Origin: a gamma proteobacterium SCGC AB-629-P17
Lineage (GTDB): Bacteria > Pseudomonadota > Gammaproteobacteria > PS1 > Pseudothioglobaceae
DNA: 64,000 nucleotides
Assembly: GCA_000372785.1 (NCBI GenBank)
Contig: KB889757.1
Location: 62,001 to 126,000 of the forward strand
Direction of reading: 5' to 3'
Under the pieces are notes generated by a model that saw only the letters and a program-made list of their open reading frames with translations, did not search any database and had not been told where the DNA came from. Made by a program: the position numbers and the translations under genes. Below, piece by piece: positions 46,699 through 55,986 of the stretch (within the stretch, counting starts at the first letter, position 1; every line of letters begins with the position of its first letter).

Positions 46699-47130
46699 TT
46701 AGCCATATATTTTTTTAGCTCTTGTAACAAAGGCATCTAGCTGTGAATTGGCAATTTTTGTAAAAATGGGAGAAAGACTCATATCAAGGAGTTTTGATTT
46801 GAATTTAAATTTTAGATCTAAAAAAACTTTTGCAGCATTTTCACCCAATGGTTCGAAACGCCATTCTCCAGAAAGATGTTCAAAAGGGCCGTCCAATAAC
46901 TGCATTTCTATTAATCGAAAAGGTTTCAATTTGTTAAGTGTACTAAAGGTTTGTTTTAGACCTCCCTTATTAATCTGAACTGAGGCAGTGATTTGATGAT
47001 CAGATTGATTTAAAATGGAAGCACCTTCGCACCAGTTTAAGAATTGAGGGTAGTCATTGATATTGTTGACTAACTCATACATCTGCTTAGGTGAGAATGG
47101 CACAATTGCGCTTTTGGATATATGATGCAT
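46699..47130 (-). CDS. ratA: RatA/Coq10-type START-domain protein
   Basis: A 143-residue SRPBCC-fold protein. In E. coli RatA has been described as a 50S-binding toxin, and eukaryotic Coq10 relatives bind ubiquinone. The start [20 protein letters not shown] and the [15 protein letters not shown] and [18 protein letters not shown] segments are typical. I use the ATG at 47130, the normal family start; an upstream extension lies within smpB. Its start codon overlaps the smpB start codon on the other strand (CATG, 47128-47131). Divergent ratA-smpB is conserved in gammaproteobacteria. Confidence 0.9.
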   Translation of the reverse strand: MHHISKSAIVPFSPKQMYELVNNINDYPQFLNWCEGASILNQSDHQITASVQINKGGLKQTFSTLNKLKPFRLIEMQLLDGPFEHLSGEWRFEPLGENAAKVFLDLKFKFKSKLLDMSLSPIFTKIANSQLDAFVTRAKKIYG

Positions 47131-47605
47131 GACAAAAAATAAGAAAGATAATTCAAATACCATTGCTTTAAACAAAAAGGCAAGGCATGACTATTTTATC
47201 GAACAAAGCTTGGAGGCAGGTCTAAGTTTGAAAGGTTGGGAAGTTAAAAGCCTGAGAGATAATAAAGTGCAAATAAAGGAAAGCTATGTCATTCTAAAAA
47301 ACAATGAGCTCTATCTTTTTGGTGCTCATATATCACCACTCAATTCAGTTTCAAGTCACGTTGATCCTGACCCAACAAGGACAAGAAAGTTGCTTCTGCA
47401 TCGACTTGAAATTGATCGATTACGAGAAAAAATAACACAGAAAGGATTTACCGTAGTTCCTTTAAAGCTTTACTGGGCCAGAGGAAAAGTGAAAATAGAA
47501 ATTGGTCTTGCGAAAGGAAAAAAAGCCTATGATAAACGTCAGACCATTAAAGACAGGGATTGGAAAAGAGACAAGGAGAGAGTTCAAAAAGACATCAATC
47601 GGTAA
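47129..47605 (+). CDS. smpB: SsrA-binding protein SmpB
   Basis: SmpB carries tmRNA to stalled ribosomes. The 158-residue protein has [36 protein letters not shown], the HIDPDP-type [39 protein letters not shown] and a basic C-terminal tail ([13 protein letters not shown]). The ATG overlaps that of ratA. No Shine-Dalgarno sequence is visible because the upstream text is ratA coding sequence in reverse. No tmRNA gene is seen nearby. Confidence 0.97.
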   Translation: MTKNKKDNSNTIALNKKARHDYFIEQSLEAGLSLKGWEVKSLRDNKVQIKESYVILKNNELYLFGAHISPLNSVSSHVDPDPTRTRKLLLHRLEIDRLREKITQKGFTVVPLKLYWARGKVKIEIGLAKGKKAYDKRQTIKDRDWKRDKERVQKDINR

Positions 47606-47786
47606 AGTTATAAATATTTTTTTGTAATTATTTTCAATTAACTTTATTTTGATAGTACAATGATTTCTTAGATCTAGCGTTGGAGGCAGATTGGTTTTTT
47701 TGGTTCTTTCCTCCTTAAATAGGTGCACACATTACCTCTTTCACTATTTCTAAATTTTTGTCAAACTTCTTTAGGAGAGAATTAAC

Positions 47787-48059
47787 ATGAATAAATCAGA
47801 ATTAATAGATGCAATTGCTGCAGGTGCTAATTTATCAAAAGCAGATGCTGCAAGAGCTTTGAATGCAACAACAAGTGCTATCACTTCAGCAATGGCAAGC
47901 GGAGGCGGTGTTCAATTAACGGGCTTTGGTAGTTTTGTAGTTAGAAGCCGTGCAGCACGTACCGGTCGTAATCCACAAACAGGAGCAACTATACAGATTG
48001 CCGCTTCAAACGTGGCTGCATTTAAAGCTGGTAAAGCATTGAAAGAAGCAGTAAATTAA
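47787..48059 (+). CDS. hup: HU-family DNA-binding protein
   Basis: A 90-residue nucleoid protein. [26 protein letters not shown] is the dimerisation helix pair and [21 protein letters not shown] the DNA-gripping beta arm, both standard for HU. An AGGAGAG ribosome-binding site precedes the ATG and an intrinsic terminator follows at 48083-48106. The 181-base upstream gap (47606-47786) must hold its promoter; a TACAAT at about 47656 is the best -10 but its -35 is weak. Confidence 0.96.
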   Translation: MNKSELIDAIAAGANLSKADAARALNATTSAITSAMASGGGVQLTGFGSFVVRSRAARTGRNPQTGATIQIAASNVAAFKAGKALKEAVN

Positions 48060-48082
48060 GTTATAAAGATAGACAACATTTG

Positions 48083-48106
48083 AGGCGCTTTAGGGCGCCT
48101 TTTTTG
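48083..48106 (+). terminator. Rho-independent terminator after HU
   Basis: AGGCGC (48083-48088) and GCGCCT (48095-48100) form a GC-rich stem with a six-base loop, followed by a T run. It lies 24 bases after the HU stop. Confidence 0.88.
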
Positions 48107-48145
48107 TTTTTGATATTTAAACTGTTGTAAATAATTTTATTAAAT

Positions 48146-49150
48146 ATGAATAAATCTCCTTTCAAATTTAGTCTAATTATTTTTCTTTTGCTAACTCTAG
48201 TTTTGAGTGTAGCTTATTTCGGAGTTGGTTACTACATATACTCTACGCTTGCAAGGGCTGAGCCAGGCTGTAGTAATGACTGTGTCAACAACCCAAGTAG
48301 TTTTAGAGACAACTCAGAAGAGTCTGATTTTCCATTTGACGAATATCAGGTTGACTACTGGGAGTCGCACCAATACGCAGGTGGTGATGAAGGCATTATT
48401 CTTGATGCATGGTGGCTTCCTATAAAACAAAAAGAGTCTAGTAATGCACCTGTTGTTATTGTTGTTCATGGATTAAGAGTCAGCAAGTATGATCCAGACA
48501 TGTTAACTGTCGCTGGCATGCTCCATAAGGAAGGCCTTAATGTTCTTTTATTTGATTTGCGGGATCACGGTAAATCTACTATTGAAGATGGTAAGGTAAG
48601 TATAGGTACAAAGGAGTATCGTGACGTTATGGCCAGTGTTGACTGGCTTATCGAAATTAAACGCATTGATGAAAAACGTATCGGTATTTATGGTGACTCA
48701 ATGGGGGCTGCAACAGCGGCTATTGCATTTGGTAAGGACGATAGAATTCAATCTTTGGTTTTAGATAATGGTTATCTTGATCTGAAAAAAGTGGTGCGGG
48801 AGGAACTTCATAGGGAGGGCTATCCGACATGGTTAGCACCCGGGGCAATTTGGGCTGCATCTATATTTGGAGGTGAAACATTTCTAGAACCCTCACCTCA
48901 ATTAGCTTTTATTAATCATCTTAATCGACCTATATTTGCAATGCATGGTACAGCTGACACCCGTGTTTTACCTCACCATACTGTTGATATGGAAGTTATG
49001 GCTCAACAAAAAGGAGCTAATTTAATTACGTGGTTTGCAGATAATGCAATACACTCAGGAATAAAGTATATGTATCCTGAGGAGTTTTCAAGAAGAGTGG
49101 TAGAGTTCTTTAGTAAGAGTTTGGAAGTAGAGTTGGCAACTAACAAATAA
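48146..49150 (+). CDS. Membrane-anchored alpha/beta hydrolase
   Basis: A 334-residue hydrolase with an N-terminal membrane anchor (about residues 8-33). The fold shows the oxyanion HG motif VVIVVHGLRVSKYD, FDLRDHGKST, the nucleophile elbow YGDSMGAAT (Ser about residue 186), a late Asp in MHGTADTRVLP and the His in DNAIHSGIKY. The class includes esterases, peptidases and lipases (BEM46/YqkD-like). The substrate is unknown. It is a single gene 86 bases after HU. Confidence 0.85.
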   Translation: MNKSPFKFSLIIFLLLTLVLSVAYFGVGYYIYSTLARAEPGCSNDCVNNPSSFRDNSEESDFPFDEYQVDYWESHQYAGGDEGIILDAWWLPIKQKESSNAPVVIVVHGLRVSKYDPDMLTVAGMLHKEGLNVLLFDLRDHGKSTIEDGKVSIGTKEYRDVMASVDWLIEIKRIDEKRIGIYGDSMGAATAAIAFGKDDRIQSLVLDNGYLDLKKVVREELHREGYPTWLAPGAIWAASIFGGETFLEPSPQLAFINHLNRPIFAMHGTADTRVLPHHTVDMEVMAQQKGANLITWFADNAIHSGIKYMYPEEFSRRVVEFFSKSLEVELATNK

Positions 49151-49223
49151 TTTTAATATTACAATATTATTTTTATTTGATAAAGCTTGATATACTTTTT
49201 TGAATTAATTTACATTTCGTGCT

Positions 49224-50540
49224 ATGACTAAATTCACTCCTTATTGGTGGGACGATCAACCTCCTTATAACAATAGTTCTGAACTACCCTTAAATGCCGA
49301 TGTTGTCATCGTTGGTGCTGGATTTACAGGTTTAAGTGCAGCGGTTACCTTGTCTAAATCTGGGTGCAGTGTTATTGTTCTAGATGCTGAAGAGATTGGA
49401 TTTGGAGCTAGTACAAGAAATGGTGGGATGTTAGGCTCAGGCCATAAAGTTTCTACACAGCAAGCTGAAAGAAAGTATGGGTCTGAAATAGCTGCCCAAA
49501 TACACCAAGAAGCGAATGATTCACTCGCTTTTACAACTAGCTTAATTAAAGACAATAATATTGATTGTGATTTGCAAATTTGTGGCAGATTAAGGACATC
49601 TTGGGTGCCTCAAGATCAAACTAATATGTCAGAAAATCTAGAAAAATTAAAAGCCATCGACTACTTTAATTCTAATATGATAGAGCCTGATTTGATGTCT
49701 AAATCTATAAAAACTGATTTATATTTTGGCGGGCAATATTATCATGATCATGGCGCTGTTCAACCACGTAAATTTCATTATGGACTTTATCAGCTTGCAA
49801 TAAAAGCTGGTGCGCAAGTTTTTGGAAAAAATCCTGTTAAGAAAGTTAATGGAGTTTCTAATGATATTAAAGATGGTTTTAATGTAAGCACTTCTTATAA
49901 AACTATCCACTGTAAGAATGTTCTCATAGCTACGAATGGCTATACGCGAACAAGTTTTTCTAGGTACTTATCTCGACGGATACTTCCAGTGCCTAGTTTT
50001 ATCATTACAACAGAGGAAATTGGTATTGAAAAGGTCCAATCATTAATTCCTGGAGGGCACTGTATAGTCGAAACACGAAAACGTTATTGCTATTATAGAG
50101 CAACCCCATGCGGTAAACGAATCATGATTGGAACGAGAGCTGCTATGCATGCGATTTCAACTGAAAAGGCGTTGCCTATCCTACAAAAAACACTAACAGA
50201 AATTTTTCCTGAGCTTGCAGAGGTTAAAATTAGTCATTGTTGGACTGGATTTACTGGATTTACTTTTAGTATGTTGCCAAACCTTAATTGCAATGAAGGA
50301 ATATATTCGGCAATGGGATATTGTGGTAATGGTGTCGCAATGGCTCCTTATCTAGGTCATAAAGCTGCATTAAAAATACTCAATCCTCAAAAGAGGGTAA
50401 CGGTTTTTGAAGATACAATATTACAGAGTCGCCCTTATTATTTTGGTCAGCCATGGTTTTTGCCAATAGCTAGTGCATATTTCAGAGCTTATGATTTATT
50501 AGATCAATATCGTCGACAAAGATCTTTAAAGAAAATATAA
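49224..50540 (+). CDS. FAD-dependent oxidoreductase (DAO family, PuuB/OrdL-like)
   Basis: A 438-residue flavoprotein. The dinucleotide-binding motif VVIVGAGFTGLSAAVTLSKSG (about residues 29-47) is followed by ASTRNGGMLGSG, a signature of gamma-glutamylputrescine oxidase-type enzymes. The C-terminal YSAMGYCGNGVAMAPYLGH completes the FAD site. It probably oxidises an amine or amino acid; putrescine degradation genes are not adjacent, so the substrate is open. It is monocistronic. Confidence 0.87.
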   Translation: MTKFTPYWWDDQPPYNNSSELPLNADVVIVGAGFTGLSAAVTLSKSGCSVIVLDAEEIGFGASTRNGGMLGSGHKVSTQQAERKYGSEIAAQIHQEANDSLAFTTSLIKDNNIDCDLQICGRLRTSWVPQDQTNMSENLEKLKAIDYFNSNMIEPDLMSKSIKTDLYFGGQYYHDHGAVQPRKFHYGLYQLAIKAGAQVFGKNPVKKVNGVSNDIKDGFNVSTSYKTIHCKNVLIATNGYTRTSFSRYLSRRILPVPSFIITTEEIGIEKVQSLIPGGHCIVETRKRYCYYRATPCGKRIMIGTRAAMHAISTEKALPILQKTLTEIFPELAEVKISHCWTGFTGFTFSMLPNLNCNEGIYSAMGYCGNGVAMAPYLGHKAALKILNPQKRVTVFEDTILQSRPYYFGQPWFLPIASAYFRAYDLLDQYRRQRSLKKI

Positions 50541-50653
50541 CTCAGTAATTACAATTTTTATCGCGTCTATATTTGCCATTTTTAACTCTAAGTATTAGAG
50601 TTTTACTGCAGCATGTTAAAATACCGTCTTTTTAAAATAATTAAGGATTGGTC

Positions 50654-51079
50654 ATGGAACGTACTTTATCAATAATTAAACCTGACGCTGTTGCAAAAAA
50701 TGTGATTGGTGAAATTTACTCTCGCTTTGAGGGTGCAGGTTTTAAAATTGTTGCTGCAAAAATGCTACATTTGGATGAGAATATGGCGGGTGGTTTTTAT
50801 GCTGTTCACAAAGACCGACCTTTTTTTAAAGACCTTATTGCTTTTATGACATCTGGTCCTGTAATGGTTCAAGTTCTGGAAGGCAAAAACGCTGTAGTCA
50901 AACATCGCGAAATTATGGGTGCCACAAACCCTAAAGAAGCTGCCTCCGGAACCGTTCGAGCTGACTTCGCTGAATCTCTAGATGAGAATGCAGTCCATGG
51001 TTCTGATTCAATTGAGAATGCTGCAATTGAAATTGCTTATTTTTTCGATGAAGGCGGTGTTTGTCCAAGGACAAGATAA
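50654..51079 (+). CDS. ndk: Nucleoside diphosphate kinase
   Basis: Ndk equalises nucleoside triphosphate pools. The 141-residue protein starts [19 protein letters not shown]. It carries the active-site His in [10 protein letters not shown] (about residue 116) and the [20 protein letters not shown] nucleotide site. I choose the ATG at 50654, which has an AAGGA site six bases upstream, over a TTG at 50648. It comes just before rlmN, the usual gammaproteobacterial order. Confidence 0.98.
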   Translation: MERTLSIIKPDAVAKNVIGEIYSRFEGAGFKIVAAKMLHLDENMAGGFYAVHKDRPFFKDLIAFMTSGPVMVQVLEGKNAVVKHREIMGATNPKEAASGTVRADFAESLDENAVHGSDSIENAAIEIAYFFDEGGVCPRTR

Positions 51080-51130
51080 AGTTAAAGCAAAATATTATCT
51101 AAAAAGTCGATTTGAAGGCTATTTTTTCTC

Positions 51131-52213
51131 ATGCTAGAAAAACAAAACTTGTTAGGACTTCCTCAAGAAAAACTCAAAAAGTTTTTTTCTGATCTTGATG
51201 AGAAGCCTTTTCGTACAAAGCAGGTTATGCAATGGATTTACCACCAAGGTGCTGTTAGCTTTGGTGATATGCATAATTTGTCTAAGGACTTAAGGCAAAA
51301 GTTACAAGCCATATCAACAATTGATTTACCAGAAGTGATTACTCTGAATCATTCAAGAGATGGGGTTATCAAGTGGATCATTGAGCTTGGTCAAGAAAAT
51401 CATATCGAAACAGTTTATATTCCTGAAAGGGAGCGAGGAACTTTGTGTATCTCTTCACAGGTTGGTTGTGCGCTTGCTTGTACTTTTTGTTCTACAGGTG
51501 TCCAGGGATTTAATCGAAATCTAAAGAGTCATGAAATCATTGCTCAAGTTTTGATTGCCCAAAACTACCTAAAGAAAAAAGATAAGCGAATTTCAAATGT
51601 GGTATTTATGGGTATGGGAGAGCCTCTCCTTAATGAAAGTGCAGTATATGATGCCTGTGACCTTTTGTTGGATGATTGGGCTTTCGGACTATCGAGAAGA
51701 AAAGTAACGGTTTCTTCGTCTGGTATTGTCCCTGCACTATATAGAATGGCAGACACGATTCCAGTAAGTTTGGCCATTTCTTTACATGCGCCTAGCGATA
51801 AGTTGAGAGATGTATTAGTTCCAATCAATCAAAAATACCCAATCAAGGAGTTGATGCAGGCCTGCCATTATTATATAAATGCAGGAACGCAAGAGAGACA
51901 TATATTTTTTGAATATGTCATGCTTGATGGAGTCAACGATTTACCTGAGCATGCAAAATCTCTAGCAAATTTACTAAAGGGTATTTCTGCCAAAGTAAAT
52001 CTAATTCCTTTTAATCCATTTCCAAAAACTCAATATCGAACCTCAAAAGAAGTTACAATTAATCAGTTTCAAAATATTTTATATCGATCAGGCATTCGGA
52101 CAACAACTAGACGAACAAGGGGTGATGATGTTGACGCTGCTTGTGGACAACTTGCAGGTAAAGTGCTAGATAAGAGTAGAAGAAATGTTGGACGGAATCA
52201 ACTATTATCCTAA
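51131..52213 (+). CDS. rlmN: Dual-specificity rRNA/tRNA adenine-C2 methyltransferase RlmN
   Basis: A radical-SAM enzyme that methylates A2503 of 23S rRNA and A37 of some tRNAs. The 360-residue protein has GCALACTFCSTGVQGF (radical-SAM CxxxCxxC), NVVFMGMGEPLLN, VSSSGIVPALYRM, SLAISLHAPSDKLR and the C-terminal RRTRGDDVDAACGQLAGK with the methyl-carrying Cys; the first conserved Cys region lies earlier. The last 29 bases overlap the next small gene. Confidence 0.97.
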   Translation: MLEKQNLLGLPQEKLKKFFSDLDEKPFRTKQVMQWIYHQGAVSFGDMHNLSKDLRQKLQAISTIDLPEVITLNHSRDGVIKWIIELGQENHIETVYIPERERGTLCISSQVGCALACTFCSTGVQGFNRNLKSHEIIAQVLIAQNYLKKKDKRISNVVFMGMGEPLLNESAVYDACDLLLDDWAFGLSRRKVTVSSSGIVPALYRMADTIPVSLAISLHAPSDKLRDVLVPINQKYPIKELMQACHYYINAGTQERHIFFEYVMLDGVNDLPEHAKSLANLLKGISAKVNLIPFNPFPKTQYRTSKEVTINQFQNILYRSGIRTTTRRTRGDDVDAACGQLAGKVLDKSRRNVGRNQLLS

Positions 52214-52478
52214 AAGAAAAAAACGCTTAAAACTAAAGCTATTTCTGCTGTTATTGTTAATATTAATATTTTTAGGTATCTGGTATTATTTCGAGGATGT
52301 AGAGATTGGAGGCACCCGGTCAACCTCAATTATTATTAGTGAACCAAATAATATTGAGAGCACTGAAGAGTCCATTACTGAGAACATAAAAGAGGTCTCA
52401 TCAACTACAATAATTGACAATAATATTGAGAGCTTAGATGAAGTAATAAAGACTTATGAAGCAAGTACACAAAATTAA
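52185..52478 (+). CDS. Small single-pass membrane protein of unknown function between rlmN and ispG
   Basis: A 97-residue protein I do not recognise. A basic N-terminus ([11 protein letters not shown]) precedes one strong membrane segment (about residues 19-37, [17 protein letters not shown]). A 60-residue acidic, Ser/Thr/Glu/Ile-rich tail follows, predicted to be outside the cytoplasm. The tail contains two NNIES repeats encoded by an identical 15-base word (52347-52361 and 52418-52432). It overlaps rlmN by 29 bases and ispG by 23. In many relatives pilF and rodZ occupy this position, and RodZ also has a single membrane helix and a Thr/Ser-rich tail. It could be a much-reduced remnant without the helix-turn-helix domain. 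The coding status is likely but not certain. Confidence 0.6.
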   Translation: MLDGINYYPKRKKRLKLKLFLLLLLILIFLGIWYYFEDVEIGGTRSTSIIISEPNNIESTEESITENIKEVSSTTIIDNNIESLDEVIKTYEASTQN

Positions 52479-53538
52479 AAGAAGAATCTCCAGTCAAATT
52501 TTTGTCGGTGATGTGGCTATAGGTGGTGGCGCTCCAATCAGTGTTCAAAGTATGACAAACACCAACACTTGTGATATCGAGTCTACGGTTCTTCAAATAG
52601 AGTCACTCGAAAAAGCGGGTGCTGATCTTGTTAGGGTTTCAATACCAACTATGGATGCAGCTGAGGCTTTTAAAGAAATCAAGCAACGTGCTAATATTCC
52701 GTTGATCACAGATATTCATTTTGATTATAGAATAGCACTAAAGGTGGCTGAATATGGGGCAGACTGTCTTAGAATTAATCCTGGAAATATTGGTAAAGAA
52801 GATCGTGTTAGAGAGGTTGTTGCATCAGCAAAGGATCAAAATATACCAATTCGTATTGGTGTGAATGCTGGTTCACTGGAAAAAGATTTACAGAAGAAAT
52901 ATACAGAGCCAACTCCTGAGGCGATGGTGGAGTCGGCATTCAGACACATTGATATTCTAGATAAACTCAGCTTCAACAATTACAAGGTCTCTCTCAAAGC
53001 ATCAGAGGTTTTTATGACTGTATTTGCATATAGACAGCTAGCCTCTCAAATTGAAAATCCACTACATTTGGGTATTACTGAGGCAGGCTCTTATAGGTCT
53101 GGCGCTGTAAAGTCATCGATTGGCATGGGGTTGCTTTTGAGTGAAGGTATAGGCGACACTATTCGCGTATCTCTTGCGTCAGACCCTGTTGACGAGGTCA
53201 AGGTTGGTTTTGATATTTTAAAATCACTTAATCTAAGAAAGAAGGGTGTAAATTTAATTGCCTGTCCTTCATGTTCTAGACAAAAGTTTGATGTCATTGC
53301 AGTTGTTAATGAGCTTGAGTCTCGTTTAGAAGATATTACTGAATCAATTGATGTTGCTGTGATTGGCTGTGTTGTGAATGGACCAGGTGAGGCTAGGGAA
53401 GTAAGTGTTGGAGTTACAGGTGGATCGCCAAATTTAATGTATATCAATGGCAAGACTGATAGTAAAGTAGATAATGAGTCTCTAGTTGATACCTTAGAGG
53501 CTAATATCAGAAAGCGACTCTCTATCTCCAGCGTTTAA
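52456..53538 (+). CDS. ispG: 4-hydroxy-3-methylbut-2-enyl diphosphate synthase
   Basis: IspG (GcpE) is the 4Fe-4S reductase of the MEP pathway. The 360-residue protein has [32 protein letters not shown], the LRINPGNIG segment, and cluster cysteines in [11 protein letters not shown] and [11 protein letters not shown]. The start at 52456 gives the usual length of N-terminus and lies inside the preceding small gene. The last 17 bases overlap the convergent DUF2062 gene. Confidence 0.97.
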   Translation: MKQVHKIKRRISSQIFVGDVAIGGGAPISVQSMTNTNTCDIESTVLQIESLEKAGADLVRVSIPTMDAAEAFKEIKQRANIPLITDIHFDYRIALKVAEYGADCLRINPGNIGKEDRVREVVASAKDQNIPIRIGVNAGSLEKDLQKKYTEPTPEAMVESAFRHIDILDKLSFNNYKVSLKASEVFMTVFAYRQLASQIENPLHLGITEAGSYRSGAVKSSIGMGLLLSEGIGDTIRVSLASDPVDEVKVGFDILKSLNLRKKGVNLIACPSCSRQKFDVIAVVNELESRLEDITESIDVAVIGCVVNGPGEAREVSVGVTGGSPNLMYINGKTDSKVDNESLVDTLEANIRKRLSISSV

Positions 53539-54007
53539 TTCTTTTAAACGCTCTGTACTTATAAATCAATAGAATAGCTATATATCCTAGGATTGCTGCG
53601 ATAGGAGAAATAATTAATCCTCCAACCCATAGTGCTATAGTGGTTGTGGTCAAATTTTCGAGTATATATTCCACAGTAAATACAAAGTTAGGATCCAATT
53701 CCATGCCCATAATGTAAGAACCCAGCCTATATGTGTAGTAATAAATTGGCACCATGGTGATTGGGTTATTTACCCAAACGAGAGCCATCGAAAGTAAGAT
53801 ATTAGAAGAGAAAACGACAGCAAGCGCCGCTGCTAAAAGTGTGTGAAGAGGGATTGGCATAAAAGCACAAAATAAGCCAATAGCAAAAGCTTTTGAAATG
53901 GTACGTTTATTCCATTTCCAAAGATATGGATCATGTAAGTGTTGATTAAGCCAGCCCAAATTAACATTTTCGCGTTTTGGACTGTATCGTTTTAATGTTT
54001 CTCTCAC
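53522..54007 (-). CDS. DUF2062 membrane protein
   Basis: A 161-residue membrane protein of the DUF2062 family with about three hydrophobic segments (residues about 38-60, 65-80 and 115-140). The family core is seen in [20 protein letters not shown] and [20 protein letters not shown]. The function is unknown. It starts with GTG at 54007 in a TAGTG overlap with the dxs stop, so it is coupled to dxs. Its 3' end overlaps ispG by 17 bases. Confidence 0.82.
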   Translation of the reverse strand: MRETLKRYSPKRENVNLGWLNQHLHDPYLWKWNKRTISKAFAIGLFCAFMPIPLHTLLAAALAVVFSSNILLSMALVWVNNPITMVPIYYYTYRLGSYIMGMELDPNFVFTVEYILENLTTTTIALWVGGLIISPIAAILGYIAILLIYKYRAFKRIKRWR

Positions 54008-55809
54008 TAGCTAGTTCCCACTTTAATCAAGTTTTTTGCGTTTAAACCATACTCTTTATAAAGCTCATTTTGTGAGCCATGCTCAGTTACGATATCTGGG
54101 ACACCTAAGATGTTGAGAGGTGTTTTTATGTTATTTCGTTGCAATAATTCATTTATTGCACTGCCACCGCCACCAGAGGAGACATTATCCTCTATAGAAA
54201 TTAATTTTTTATTATCTTGAGCAATCTCTTTTATTAGTCTTTCATCTAAAGGTTTGATAAATCTCATATCAATAACTGTTGCGTCGATTTCATTGCCAGC
54301 TTCAATGGCTGGATCAAGCATATTGCCAAATGCAAAAATTGCAATGTCACGACCGGTCCTAATGACATTTGCTTTTCCAAACTCTATCATTTCATCAGTA
54401 GTAAACTCTTCAACCTGTGATTTACCTCTTGGAAAACGTATACAAACAGGCCCATTTAATTTATGAGCAGTATTAAGAGCTTTATACATTTCAACAGAAG
54501 AGCTTGGCGCTATTATGACTATATTCGGAATGCATCTTAAAAAACTTAAATCAAAAACACCGGCATGAGTGGCACCATCTGCTCCAACTAGACCAGCTCG
54601 ATCAATAGCAAAAATGACATTTAAGTTCTGTAAGGCAATGTCATGTATGAATTGGTCATATCCTCGCTGCAGAAAGGTGGAATAAATCGCGACAACAGGC
54701 TTTAGGCCTTTGGTTGCCATACCACCAGCTAATGTAATGGAGTGCTGTTCAGCAATCGCTACATCAAAAAAACGATCCGGGAAAGTCGTCGAGAATTTAA
54801 CCATACCTGAACCTTCTGACATGGCCGGAGTAATGCCAACTAACTTTGAGTCATTTCTGGCGGTATTACAAAGCCATTCTCCAAAAACATTACTATAGCT
54901 TGGCAGGTTGCTAGCTGAGCTTGAGGGTGGTGAAATGCCATGAAATTTTGAGGGATGTTTTTCTGCACCTTCTATTCCATGGCCTTTTTTTGTAATAATA
55001 TGCAAAATTCTGGGCTTCTCAAGATTCTTTAAATTTTGTAAAGTTTTAATCATTAATGGGATGTCGTGGCCATCTATTGGTCCAAAGTAATCTAAACCTA
55101 ATTCTTCAAATAAAGTTCCTGGCAGTAGCATTCCTTTTAGGTGTTCTTCAGAACGCTTTGCGAATTTTCGTATACGGGGCAAACTTTCAAGGATTTCTAG
55201 AGATTTTGATTTCATTGTTGAATATATTTTTCCAGAAATAAGCCGAGTTAAATATTTGCTTAAAGCGCCAACAGGCCTTGAAATGGACATGTCATTATCA
55301 TTGAGTATGATTAGAAGGTTAGCATCAGAATCTCCTGCATGATTGAGTGCTTCAAAAGCCATACCGCCAGTTAAAGCGCCGTCACCTATAACGGCAATTG
55401 AGGTATCAATATTTTGTTTTAACTTATTCGAAATCGCTATACCTAGTGCTGCACTTACTGAGGTTGAGGAATGACCTGCGCCAAAAGCATCATGCTCACT
55501 TTCACTTCTTTTTGTAAAACCTGAAATACCGCCTTTTTGTCTTAAAGTTGACATTAAATCTTTTCTTCCAGTGAGTATTTTATGGGTATAGGCTTGATGG
55601 CCTACATCCCAAACAAAAGTGTCATCAGGAGTATCAAATACATAATGCATCGCCAAGGTGAGCTCAATTGTTCCCAAATTCGAACCAAGATGACCACCTG
55701 TTTTCTTTATATTTGCAATTAAAAACTCTTTAATTTCATCTGCAAGTATTTGCAGTTGATCAAAGTCGAGCTTTTTTATATCGCTAGGATTGTTAATATC
55801 TTCAAGCAT
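54007..55809 (-). CDS. dxs: 1-deoxy-D-xylulose-5-phosphate synthase
   Basis: Dxs condenses pyruvate and glyceraldehyde 3-phosphate with thiamine diphosphate, the entry step of the MEP pathway. The 600-residue protein has HLGSNLGTIELTLAMHYVF, DVGHQAYTHKILTGR, the TPP-binding AVIGDGALTGGMAFEALNHAG, DNDMSI, and the pyrimidine-domain FFDVAIAEQHSITLAGGMA and RAGLVGADGATHAGVFD. It is about 20 residues shorter than the common length, with no missing motif. Several MEP genes (ispD, ispF, ispG) are also in the window. Confidence 0.98.
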   Translation of the reverse strand: MLEDINNPSDIKKLDFDQLQILADEIKEFLIANIKKTGGHLGSNLGTIELTLAMHYVFDTPDDTFVWDVGHQAYTHKILTGRKDLMSTLRQKGGISGFTKRSESEHDAFGAGHSSTSVSAALGIAISNKLKQNIDTSIAVIGDGALTGGMAFEALNHAGDSDANLLIILNDNDMSISRPVGALSKYLTRLISGKIYSTMKSKSLEILESLPRIRKFAKRSEEHLKGMLLPGTLFEELGLDYFGPIDGHDIPLMIKTLQNLKNLEKPRILHIITKKGHGIEGAEKHPSKFHGISPPSSSASNLPSYSNVFGEWLCNTARNDSKLVGITPAMSEGSGMVKFSTTFPDRFFDVAIAEQHSITLAGGMATKGLKPVVAIYSTFLQRGYDQFIHDIALQNLNVIFAIDRAGLVGADGATHAGVFDLSFLRCIPNIVIIAPSSSVEMYKALNTAHKLNGPVCIRFPRGKSQVEEFTTDEMIEFGKANVIRTGRDIAIFAFGNMLDPAIEAGNEIDATVIDMRFIKPLDERLIKEIAQDNKKLISIEDNVSSGGGGSAINELLQRNNIKTPLNILGVPDIVTEHGSQNELYKEYGLNAKNLIKVGTS

Positions 55810-55986
55810 TAAGAGTATGTTATAAAAATTATTTTTTTTTAGGAAAGGTGGACATTATACACTTGTCATGTGTAATTTTACTTTAGCGCTAATGTGGTAA
55901 TTGTGTGGTTTTCTTGGTAATTCAAAAGAGTTGAAATTAGTAAACCTGACTAGTAAAATTAAATCTTTATTTTTTTCACCAGAATT

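Noticed and set aside
47682-47714. GGAGG...CCTCC inverted repeat upstream of HU as a possible terminator or leader element
   Set aside because: Only five base pairs with a 23-base loop and no U tract at the right place; likely chance.
47606-47786. tmRNA or another structural RNA next to smpB
   Set aside because: No tRNA-like ends or tag reading frame are visible in the 181-base gap.
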